Shown piece by piece: positions 41,613 through 47,964 of a stretch of 47,964 nt of DNA (position 1 is the stretch's first letter; each line of letters begins with the position of its first letter). The stretch covers positions 888,693 through 936,656 of the forward strand of contig NZ_MSCO01000001.1 of assembly GCF_002954705.1 (NCBI RefSeq), read 5' to 3'. The DNA is from Aliivibrio sifiae. GTDB taxonomy: Bacteria > Pseudomonadota > Gammaproteobacteria > Enterobacterales > Vibrionaceae. The notes below the pieces were generated by a model, which saw only the letters and a list, made by a program, of their open reading frames with translations, searched no databases and was not told where the DNA came from. The translations under genes and the position numbers were made by a program.

Positions 41613-41645
41613 AAAAATGGCGACCGTATTGGTCGCCATTTTTTA
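41613..41645 (+). terminator. nadA terminator
   Basis: AAAATGGCGACC pairs with GGTCGCCATTTT around GTATT, then a T-run. The left arm recurs at 47944-47956 (see findings). Confidence 0.92.
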
Positions 41646-41672
41646 TAAATTAATTTATGTACAGTGGCAATT

Positions 41673-41834
41673 ATACCAATTCCATTAATTATCTGATCAT
41701 TATTACTGGTTAAATAACTCAATAGCTACGTTAAGAATTATTATTGTAGAATAACTACTTATAAGAATTGTTGCCTTACTCTTAAGTGATTTTCCTGCGT
41801 AATAAATAGATCATCTAATTAGTTACATTGGTAT
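41673..41834. mobile_element. MITE-like repeat with terminal inverted repeats
   Basis: A 162-bp non-coding block whose ends are inverted. The left end begins ATACCAAT and the right end finishes ATTGGTAT. When the right end is reversed, about 27 of 34 aligned positions match, with the ends sharing ATACCAAT, TTAATTA/CTAATTA, TGATC and ATTAC in order and one 2-base gap. The inside has no ORF. I remember related ends in other Vibrionaceae genomes but cannot check. The last base is also the last base of the neighbouring stop codon. Confidence 0.55.
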
Positions 41835-42289
41835 TACTTTTCTTTATCACTTAAAGCAAAGTAAATTTTAGATACTGTTATCTCTGCAATTAGGATGGTA
41901 AATACCACAGCAAAGAAAGCGACAACACCATTTAATGGTCCATTAAACGATACCTTATCACCAAATAGAATGTTGATCGCTTCTAACATAACAAACTTAC
42001 TACCAACTAAAATCACATAGCTGCTTAATCCTCGGTATATCTTCGGGGCTGTTCCTGGTTTGTTTTTAAAGTAATCAGCAATTCTATGTTCTGCATTAAT
42101 TGAGAGTTTTAACAATAGTTGCAGTAGGATTGCAGCAGCAAAGGAAATTGTGAATGATTCGATATTAACAAAATCCCAATATTCATCAAAAAAATTTAGA
42201 ACCGTTAGATCGACTAGTACTGCCAGTGTGTAACCTACAAACAAACGTTGTGGAGTGTTAAAACCATATTCTTTTTCTACTGAGCTCAT
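41834..42289 (-). CDS. small four-helix inner-membrane protein of unknown function
   Basis: I do not recognise this 151-residue protein. It has four hydrophobic segments, at about 16-34, 46-64, 90-110 and 116-145, with a basic loop between the second and third (ADYFKNKPGTAPKIYRG). The N-terminus is cytoplasmic by charge. There is no lipobox and no known motif. Its stop codon abuts the repeat at 41673-41834, so the native C-terminus may have been altered. A 17-bp motif shared with two other sites lies about 95 bp upstream. Confidence 0.75.
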   Translation of the reverse strand: MSSVEKEYGFNTPQRLFVGYTLAVLVDLTVLNFFDEYWDFVNIESFTISFAAAILLQLLLKLSINAEHRIADYFKNKPGTAPKIYRGLSSYVILVGSKFVMLEAINILFGDKVSFNGPLNGVVAFFAVVFTILIAEITVSKIYFALSDKEK

Positions 42290-42382
42290 AATAATTCCTG
42301 ACCGTTAATTAAATTGATGTAATGTTTTTATGTTTATTATATTGCCTAAGCATTATTCGTATTAAAAGTGAAAGAAAATTGA

Positions 42383-42399
42383 TTGGCGTATAATGGTAA
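42383..42399 (+). promoter_or_regulatory. AraC-type regulator motif, copy 1
   Basis: TTGGCGTATAATGGTAA differs at one base from the copy at 43455-43471. It lies between the araC-type gene and the small membrane protein, 94 bp before the latter's start. Confidence 0.5.
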
Positions 42400-42401
42400 A
42401 T

Positions 42402-43409
42402 TTATTCGGCAAGTCCCAAAATCGACTTTTTATATATTTTTGGTGTTAGCCCACTAATGCGTTTAAATGCTCGTGAAAAGTGAGAAATATTATTATAACC
42501 AAGCTGACTTGATATATGGGTCAATGAGTGACCTTCTTCCATTAATTCACATGATATTGATAAGATAAGACTTTCTTTTAGCTGCCTAAATGACGTTCGT
42601 TCTTCTTTTAGTCGACGTTGGAAAGTCCTTGGTGTCATTTGCAATAACTTAGCGGCTTGCTTGATGTTTAAAGAGTGCTCTCGAACATAAGGGAGCAATG
42701 AGGTAAAAACACTATCACTGAAGCTAGAATGCCACTCAACCAATGCTTCTTTATGCTTTGTATCTGATGGAATAAATTTAACGGTAGAGTTAAGTGTTTT
42801 TTCATCAATCAATAATGCGCTTTTACTTTGTGATATAAAAAATTGTGTTTTTTGATTTAGTGCTGAACGAATTACTTCATCATCAACGTGTTGTATCTTT
42901 ACTTGTTCGGGAAACCAATCTGATTTTGTTAATGCTTGAATGAGTTCAATAATATATAAGACTGCAAAAACTTCGCCCCAAATAAAATAAATCGTATCTT
43001 CATAAGAGGCAGAACGGCAGAGCCAGTATTTCTCATATTCATTTTCAAAAGTAATCTCGCTGCCTGGTGAATCATGGTTGAATATGATGTTCACTTTTTC
43101 AAGTGCTTCCTTTACGGTTACGGTGCTATCAAATTGTTTAAGTATCTGAGGTATTATTCTTTGACGAAATGCAGTGCGTAATAATTCACTAAAACTATTT
43201 ACACCAACCTGTGAAGACAGTAGATATACAAGGCGTTTAACCGGTTCTACTGGTAAATAATCTTTATCTGTTTCAAATAAGTCTGGTGGTAAGCCTGAAT
43301 CATTTAATAGTTCTTGTACGTTGATACCATGCTTTGAAAACACGTCTAAAAGAATCTTTGTATATCCAGTGCGGATCATTGGTAATGGTTTTGAGGCTAT
43401 TTTCTGCAT
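42402..43409 (-). CDS. AraC family transcriptional regulator
   Basis: Transcription factor of 335 residues. The N-terminal two-thirds resembles the arabinose-binding-type ligand domain of the OruR/ArgR-like AraC group, with GINVQELLNDSGLP near the start. The C-terminus (about 235-330) is a two-helix-turn-helix DNA-binding domain: SLNIKQAAKLLQMTPRTFQRRLKEE, and then the signature GYNNISHFSRAFKRISGLTP. AAGGAT lies nine bases before the ATG. It is divergent from the HlyD-type operon. Motif copies flank the gene on both sides, suggesting it controls itself and its neighbours. Ligand unknown. Confidence 0.92.
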   Translation of the reverse strand: MQKIASKPLPMIRTGYTKILLDVFSKHGINVQELLNDSGLPPDLFETDKDYLPVEPVKRLVYLLSSQVGVNSFSELLRTAFRQRIIPQILKQFDSTVTVKEALEKVNIIFNHDSPGSEITFENEYEKYWLCRSASYEDTIYFIWGEVFAVLYIIELIQALTKSDWFPEQVKIQHVDDEVIRSALNQKTQFFISQSKSALLIDEKTLNSTVKFIPSDTKHKEALVEWHSSFSDSVFTSLLPYVREHSLNIKQAAKLLQMTPRTFQRRLKEERTSFRQLKESLILSISCELMEEGHSLTHISSQLGYNNISHFSRAFKRISGLTPKIYKKSILGLAE

Positions 43410-43454
43410 AGATAGCGATCCTTTTTATTGCACATTTATTTGTAAGATTAATTA

Positions 43455-43471
43455 TTGGCGTAAAATGGTAA
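43455..43471 (+). promoter_or_regulatory. AraC-type regulator motif, copy 2
   Basis: TTGGCGTAAAATGGTAA lies 46 bp before the araC-type start and about 210 bp before the HlyD-type gene. It is one base different from copy 1. Confidence 0.5.
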
Positions 43472-43638
43472 GTTTTAATCTTATATAGTCTGATATATTT
43501 TATTTTTTATTCTCTTTGCGACTGAGGCCTCAAATTCAATGTATAAGAGTATTCCCCCTATTATTTTTTATATAAATAAACTATTAAATAATAAGTGAAT
43601 TTTGACAAGCATCACTCGATTTATCTCAGAAAACAACT

Positions 43639-43650
43639 ATACATATGTAT
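43639..43650. promoter_or_regulatory. palindrome before the HlyD-type gene
   Basis: ATACATATGTAT is a perfect 12-bp palindrome 31 bp before the ATG. It may be chance given the AT content. Confidence 0.2.
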
Positions 43651-43681
43651 GAATGGAATCAATTAGTAGTAGGCATAAATT

Positions 43682-44809
43682 ATGACGGAAAAAACAGAAG
43701 CAACGAAAAAAGAAAATGAAGCAGAATATGTTAGCGAAGCGCCTAAAAAGATAAATAAAGTTCGGAAAATTACGAATTATCTATTAATTACAGTCTCTGT
43801 TTTATTATTGTTTAGCATTATTTCAGATCGGGTGATTCCATTAACGGATAATGCGAGAGTAAAAGGTTATGTAGTTCCAATTAAACCTGAAGTATCTGGT
43901 CAGGTCTTTGATATCTTAGTACAGCCGAATCAGTTGGTTAAGCAGGGGGATGTACTAGTTAAATTAAACCCAGCTGATTATCAAATTGCGGTAAAACAGG
44001 CGGAACAAAGTTTAGAGATTGCAGGGCAGAATGTTGGCGCTCAAACAGCAGCGATTGCGTCTTCACAAGCAAGGTTAACGAGTGCAAACGTTGAGTTAGA
44101 AAATGTAAAACTACAATCAGCTCGAATTCTCGAAATGGCTGAACGAGGTGTCGTGTCTCAATCAGATGCCGATCAGGCTCGCGCAACAATAGCAACAGCA
44201 AGAGCTAGTGTGACGAATGCTCAGGCTGATCTTGAAAAATCGAAAAGTCAGTTAGGCGCAGATGGTGAAGATAATAGTCAAATAAAAGCTGCATTATTAG
44301 CTTTAGAGCAAGCTCAAATTAACTTAGCAAGAACAGAGATAAAGGCACCTACAGCAGGAGGAGTCTCTAATTTTAGTCTATCTGAAGGTTTCTATGCCTC
44401 TGCTGGTCAACCTATAATGACTTTTGTATCAACTGAAAGTATATGGATTGAAGCTTATTTTCGTGAAAATAGTTTAGGTAATATTAAGGTCGGTGATGAG
44501 GTTGATATCGCACTCGATTTTGCACCAGGAAAGGTAATTAAAGGAACCGTTTCTAGCGTTGATTGGGGAGTAGACTGGGGACAAAACAATCAAGCGGGTA
44601 AATTAGCACAAGCGAATAATCAGACAGGTTGGTTGCGTCAAACTCAAATGCTCCCAATAGCGATTGAATTTGATCATTCACAAACAACAGGGTTATTACG
44701 TATTGGTGGGCAAGCTGATGTGATTGTTTACAGTGGGAATAACATTGTTTTCAATACGATTGGTAAGTTGTGGATCCGTTTTGTGAGTTTGATGTCTTAT
44801 GTCCGATAG
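43682..44809 (+). CDS. HlyD-family membrane fusion protein
   Basis: Periplasmic adaptor of an efflux system, like EmrA or AaeA. It has a cytoplasmic charged N-terminus (1-30), a membrane anchor (31-47), and a lipoyl-type half motif VKGYVVPIKPEVSGQVFDI. A coiled coil about 105-200 (Gln/Ala/Ser-rich) is followed by the second half and a beta-barrel domain (IEAYFRENSLGNIKVGDEVDI). The 375-residue gene overlaps the DUF2955 gene by 11 bp, so the pair probably forms one pump. No outer-membrane TolC-type gene is nearby. Confidence 0.9.
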   Translation: MTEKTEATKKENEAEYVSEAPKKINKVRKITNYLLITVSVLLLFSIISDRVIPLTDNARVKGYVVPIKPEVSGQVFDILVQPNQLVKQGDVLVKLNPADYQIAVKQAEQSLEIAGQNVGAQTAAIASSQARLTSANVELENVKLQSARILEMAERGVVSQSDADQARATIATARASVTNAQADLEKSKSQLGADGEDNSQIKAALLALEQAQINLARTEIKAPTAGGVSNFSLSEGFYASAGQPIMTFVSTESIWIEAYFRENSLGNIKVGDEVDIALDFAPGKVIKGTVSSVDWGVDWGQNNQAGKLAQANNQTGWLRQTQMLPIAIEFDHSQTTGLLRIGGQADVIVYSGNNIVFNTIGKLWIRFVSLMSYVR

Positions 44810-45818
44810 CCTTATCGAGAATACTCGAATTCAAACGAAGATAATTAGGTACACCGTAGGTGTTGGTTTAGCTGTGTTTTTAGCGGCATGGATAGATTGG
44901 CCGCTGGCATTTGTAGCCCCTGTGTTTGTTGCTAAGTTTTTAGTAGATAAACCTGATCTAAATAAAGAAACTATTTATGAATTAATGATCGCGATGGTAA
45001 TGACAATAGTGCTTGGATTGTTCTTAGCAAATGGTATTACTCAATATCCAGTCCCTATGTTAATTCTTATCGGATTAATGATGCTATGGGGCTATTATTT
45101 ATTTACTGATCCAAAATGGAATTTGTTTGCCACAATATTGATTATTGCCGTATTAATGCTGCCTTTTATGGCTATATCAAATCCTGGGGTCTCTGTTTTT
45201 TTAGCTACAGGGTTAAGCAGTTCAGGAGTTGTTGCAGTACTTATTTTTGCTTTTGTTCATATTTATTTTCCAGAGCCAGAATCAACGTTCTCAGGTTATC
45301 AACCTTCTCCATTATCAAAACAACAACGATGGTATGCGGCTTTTAGAGCGATGATTATCTCTTTCCCAGTTGTCTGTTTTTTCTTTATTTTTCAAATATC
45401 TGAAGCGTTGTTAACTATGATGTTTATCGCGTTATTGTCATTAATGATTACGGGGGAAAAGTCAGTTAAGTTAAGTGCCTTTTTAATTATTAGTAATAGC
45501 ATTGGCGGCTTACTCGCGATAGGTGTTTTCTCTATTTTAAGTCTTGCGCCAAATATCGTGTTTTACACTTTATTTATTTCATTTGTGGCCATAATAATGG
45601 CGACTCAAATTTATACTAAACCAGAGAAAGCGCCTATATATGCAACAGCGTTTAGCACGGTACTTGTTTTACTAGGCAGCACTCTAATGAGTTCTGGTGA
45701 TATTGATAACAATATGTTCATACGGATATTTCAATTATTTCTAATTGGAATTTATATGATTGTTGTTTCTTTTTTCTTAGAAACACGTTATTGGAAGTTT
45801 TTAAATATGCAGACTTAA
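44799..45818 (+). CDS. DUF2955 family membrane transporter
   Basis: Inner-membrane protein of 339 residues with about ten hydrophobic segments and a hydrophilic loop at about 165-183 (YFPEPESTFSGYQP). It fits the DUF2955/FUSC-like permeases that pair with HlyD adaptors, comparable with AaeB for aromatic carboxylates. The start overlaps the adaptor gene. The cargo is unknown. Confidence 0.8.
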   Translation: MSDSLIENTRIQTKIIRYTVGVGLAVFLAAWIDWPLAFVAPVFVAKFLVDKPDLNKETIYELMIAMVMTIVLGLFLANGITQYPVPMLILIGLMMLWGYYLFTDPKWNLFATILIIAVLMLPFMAISNPGVSVFLATGLSSSGVVAVLIFAFVHIYFPEPESTFSGYQPSPLSKQQRWYAAFRAMIISFPVVCFFFIFQISEALLTMMFIALLSLMITGEKSVKLSAFLIISNSIGGLLAIGVFSILSLAPNIVFYTLFISFVAIIMATQIYTKPEKAPIYATAFSTVLVLLGSTLMSSGDIDNNMFIRIFQLFLIGIYMIVVSFFLETRYWKFLNMQT

Positions 45819-45844
45819 GTGCATTTAAATAACAAGGAATGTTT

Positions 45845-46906
45845 ATGAAACTTGAAGTTAACTTTTCGAAACAGGCAATCGATGCATTTATTAAAATTGC
45901 AGCTATCGCTATTTTAGTGTATTGGTGTTTTTCAATATTGCGGCCTTTTATCTTACTTGTTGTGTGGGGTGGGATTATTGCTACCGCTTTATATCCCGTA
46001 GTTGCATGGGGGCATAATAAGTTTGGACTTAGTAAAGGTAAAATGAGTGGAGGGCTGGCTTTTGTTGGTGTATTGCTTTTGCTCATACCATTGATTGCAA
46101 TTTCTACTGGACTATATACCAGCGGTTCAGAACTTATTACGGGTTATCAAGATGGAACCATTTCTATTCCCAAACCTGATGCAAGTATGGCTGATTGGCC
46201 TGTTATTGGCGAGAAAGCATATGCATTTGGGGTTCAAGCATCATCTAATTTAGAAAGTGTGCTTGTAAAGTATGGAGAGGAAGTTAAAGCAATTGTCGGC
46301 AAGTTGGCGTCATTAGTGGGGTCCCTTGGTGGTGGATTTATCCAATTCATTATATCGACAATTATAGCTGGGGCTTTTATGGCAAATGCTGATAAATGCG
46401 AACGTGCATTTATTTTAATTGCCGAGCGGTTAACGGGTGAGCATGGCGAAGCATTAACAACATTGTCGAAGACTACAGTAAGAAGTGTCGTGCAGGGGGT
46501 TATTGGTGTTGCTGTTATACAATCAGTTATGGCTGGTATAGGGATGGCCTTCGTTGGAGTGCCTGCTCTTGGTTTGTGGATGTTACTTGTTATGCTTGTT
46601 GCGATAATTCAACTTCCTCCTATCTTAGCTTTACTACCAGTGATTTTTTATGTCTTCAGTGTTGATACAACAACGACAGCTGTTATTTTCCTTATTTGGT
46701 GCATTATCGTCAGTGGTAGCGATGCAGTACTTAAGCCAATGCTATTAAGTAGAGGTTCAGATATTCCTATGCTAGTTATTTTATTAGGAGCATTAGGAGG
46801 AATGGCAATGTCAGGCATTGTTGGCTTATTTGTTGGTGCGGTTGTTCTGAGTTTAACGTATCAGCTCTTTATGGTTTGGTTAGGCAGTGAAGCAAAAGAG
46901 GATTAA
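45845..46906 (+). CDS. AI-2E/PerM family transporter
   Basis: Inner-membrane protein of 353 residues with about seven to eight helices, of the AI-2 exporter-like family (YdiK, YhhT, TqsA, PerM). Typical segments include RPFILLVVWGGIIATALYPV and the conserved LPVIFYVFSVDTTTTAVI and GLFVGAVVLSL parts near the end. Family members export autoinducer-2 or act in Na+ tolerance; the sequence does not tell which. I chose ATG 45845 with AAGGA six bases upstream; an in-frame ATG at 45839 lies too close to that site. Third gene of the operon. Confidence 0.85.
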   Translation: MKLEVNFSKQAIDAFIKIAAIAILVYWCFSILRPFILLVVWGGIIATALYPVVAWGHNKFGLSKGKMSGGLAFVGVLLLLIPLIAISTGLYTSGSELITGYQDGTISIPKPDASMADWPVIGEKAYAFGVQASSNLESVLVKYGEEVKAIVGKLASLVGSLGGGFIQFIISTIIAGAFMANADKCERAFILIAERLTGEHGEALTTLSKTTVRSVVQGVIGVAVIQSVMAGIGMAFVGVPALGLWMLLVMLVAIIQLPPILALLPVIFYVFSVDTTTTAVIFLIWCIIVSGSDAVLKPMLLSRGSDIPMLVILLGALGGMAMSGIVGLFVGAVVLSLTYQLFMVWLGSEAKED

Positions 46907-46908
46907 AG

Positions 46909-47571
46909 ATGAAAAAAGTGTCAAGGGATGACAATTTTTACTTCTTATTTTTTGCTTTATTAGGCTTATTGTTCACTAGTGCAATGATGCAGCAATTATT
47001 TGAAGGAGGGCAAAAGATGATTTTGGCTCTCATTATTGTTTGTTTAGCATTGTCTATTGTCGGCGTAAATCATAAACAAACCTTTTATCGTAGTTGGTAT
47101 GGTTTTTTACTTACTCTTGCTGCCATTTCTGGTTCTTTTTCATTTTTTGAAGATTATGATTTGTCATTGGTGACATTAGCTGCATTACTGTTTTTTCTAC
47201 TATCTCATACTTATACGGCACTAAAACAAGTAATGCTAACTGACTACGTTAGTCGAAACCAGATTGTTGGCTCTGTTTGTGTTTATCTATTACTTGGAAT
47301 GTCTTGGGCAATTATTTATCTTATCCAAATAGAGATTTTTCCACAGTCATTTAACGGTATTGAAGATAAAGCTTGGATAGATAACCTGTTTGAAGTTATT
47401 TATTTTAGTTTTATAACACTAACAACCGTAGGTTATGGTGATATTTCACCAGTGCTACCGATCCCTAAGTTCTTTGTTTTTTTAGAGTCGCTTATTGGAA
47501 GTTTTTATTTGGCCATAATGGTAGCAAGTTTAGTAAGTAGTCGTTTAAATCAATCAGATCATCAGCGCTAA
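46909..47571 (+). CDS. two-pore-domain-type potassium channel (Ion_trans_2)
   Basis: Tetrameric K+ channel subunit, 220 residues. Four N-terminal hydrophobic segments (about 10-30, 36-53, 63-80, 86-104) are followed by an outer helix (118-140), a pore helix, the selectivity filter TVGYGD (173-178), and an inner helix (189-213). There is no RCK/TrkA-N regulatory domain and no charged S4-type segment. It starts two bases after the AI-2E-family gene. Function: probably K+ flux, with gating unknown. Confidence 0.88.
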   Translation: MKKVSRDDNFYFLFFALLGLLFTSAMMQQLFEGGQKMILALIIVCLALSIVGVNHKQTFYRSWYGFLLTLAAISGSFSFFEDYDLSLVTLAALLFFLLSHTYTALKQVMLTDYVSRNQIVGSVCVYLLLGMSWAIIYLIQIEIFPQSFNGIEDKAWIDNLFEVIYFSFITLTTVGYGDISPVLPIPKFFVFLESLIGSFYLAIMVASLVSSRLNQSDHQR

Positions 47572-47575
47572 TAAT

Positions 47576-47612
47576 AAAAACCTCGTTACTTTATAAGATT
47601 ACGAGGTTTTTT
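47576..47612 (+). terminator. terminator of the HlyD-DUF2955-PerM-K+ channel operon
   Basis: AAAAACCTCGT pairs with ACGAGGTTTTT, then a T-run. On the minus strand it also has a short T-run, so it may serve the opposing small ORF. Confidence 0.88.
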
Positions 47613-47634
47613 ATTTATATCGAGATTATTCGCG

Positions 47635-47799
47635 TTATTCACTCATCACATAGCTATACGTTTTCTTACTTGCCCAAACTACTCCTTTAAAGATATTTAG
47701 GCATGATCTTATTACGAACTGTGAGATAGAAATACTTAGCTCTTTAGCCACTTTTAATATGTGATAGAAATCAGAGTGTTTGAAATCATTAATTGTCAT
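47635..47799 (-). CDS. possible small hypothetical protein
   Basis: An ORF of 54 residues from ATG 47799 (MTINDFKHSDFYHILKVAKE...), or 69 residues if started at 47844. It has no known motif and one amphipathic or weakly hydrophobic stretch near the middle (SISQFVIRSCLNIFKGVVWA). GGA lies seven bases before 47799. A third copy of the AraC-type motif stands 85-101 bp upstream of this start. It may be real but could be chance. Confidence 0.35.
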   Translation of the reverse strand: MTINDFKHSDFYHILKVAKELSISISQFVIRSCLNIFKGVVWASKKTYSYVMSE

Positions 47800-47883
47800 T
47801 TTAGTATCCAACGTAAGTGGCATCCGAACCAAGGTAGAAGTCATTTGATGGAGAGGATAATATGTTGATAATGGAAATAATAA

Positions 47884-47900
47884 TTACCATTTAGCGCCAA
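47884..47900 (-). promoter_or_regulatory. AraC-type regulator motif, copy 3
   Basis: The minus strand reads TTGGCGCTAAATGGTAA, two bases different from copy 2. It is upstream of the small ORF at 47635. Confidence 0.45.
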
Positions 47901-47964
47901 TGACGAAAGTTCTAGTTAGTTAATATGAAAAGACATGTAATAAAAATGGCGACCAAATAGGCCT

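Noticed and set aside
43602-43607. TTGACA before the HlyD-type gene as a -35 box
   Set aside because: No acceptable -10 lies 16-18 bp downstream. The promoter may depend on the AraC-type activator, so no call is made.

Overview
The window looks like chromosome I of a marine Vibrionaceae, most likely the Aliivibrio fischeri group. The DNA is AT-rich. It carries luxO-luxU with a single divergent Qrr-type small RNA between uvrB and luxO, as I recall for V. fischeri. It also has motY of the Na+-driven polar flagellum next to rnt, and the housekeeping proteins look gamma-proteobacterial throughout. I could not run searches; names come from motifs, lengths and gene order.

Layout. (1) 1-7.7 kb: sodB and grxD (divergent around a palindrome), a response regulator with a TPR-like tail, an NhaC-type antiporter, rnt, motY, a small protein gene behind a likely Fur box, gloA and nth. 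(2) 7.7-13.3 kb: rsxABCDGE, read on the minus strand into nth and gloA, followed upstream by tRNA-Asn. (3) 13.5-18.9 kb: two facing DnaA boxes, uvrB, qrr1 with a sigma-54 promoter, LuxO boxes, luxO, luxU and convergent yvcK. (4) 18.9-21.5 kb: a molybdenum-cofactor riboswitch and moaACDE, without moaB. (5) 21.6-26.8 kb, minus strand: cmoA, cmoB and a conserved but poorly understood trio (lipoprotein retropepsin, inactive transglutaminase with 7 TM, ATP-grasp ligase). (6) 27.1-41.6 kb, plus strand: aspS, ruvC, ruvAB, cydABX-ybgE, ybgC-tolQRAB-pal-cpoB and nadA. (7) 41.6-48 kb: an accessory region with a MITE-like repeat, a small membrane protein, an AraC regulator and a four-gene membrane operon (HlyD-type adaptor, DUF2955 pump, AI-2E/PerM-type protein, K+ channel).

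How the parts work together. LuxU passes phosphate to LuxO, and LuxO-P with sigma-54 should fire qrr1. The LuxO boxes between the two genes also overlap a plausible luxO promoter, so one DNA element could serve activation and self-repression. The moa leader should shut off cofactor synthesis when cofactor is plentiful, because the riboswitch reaches the moaA ribosome-binding site. The cyd and tol-pal operons cover microaerobic respiration and envelope integrity.

The least explained part is the right end. Three copies of a 17-bp motif (TTGGCG-N3-AATGGTAA) lie beside the araC-type gene, the small membrane protein and the last small ORF. They suggest a local regulon. A 162-bp repeat with long imperfect terminal inverted repeats ends exactly in the stop codon of the small membrane protein.
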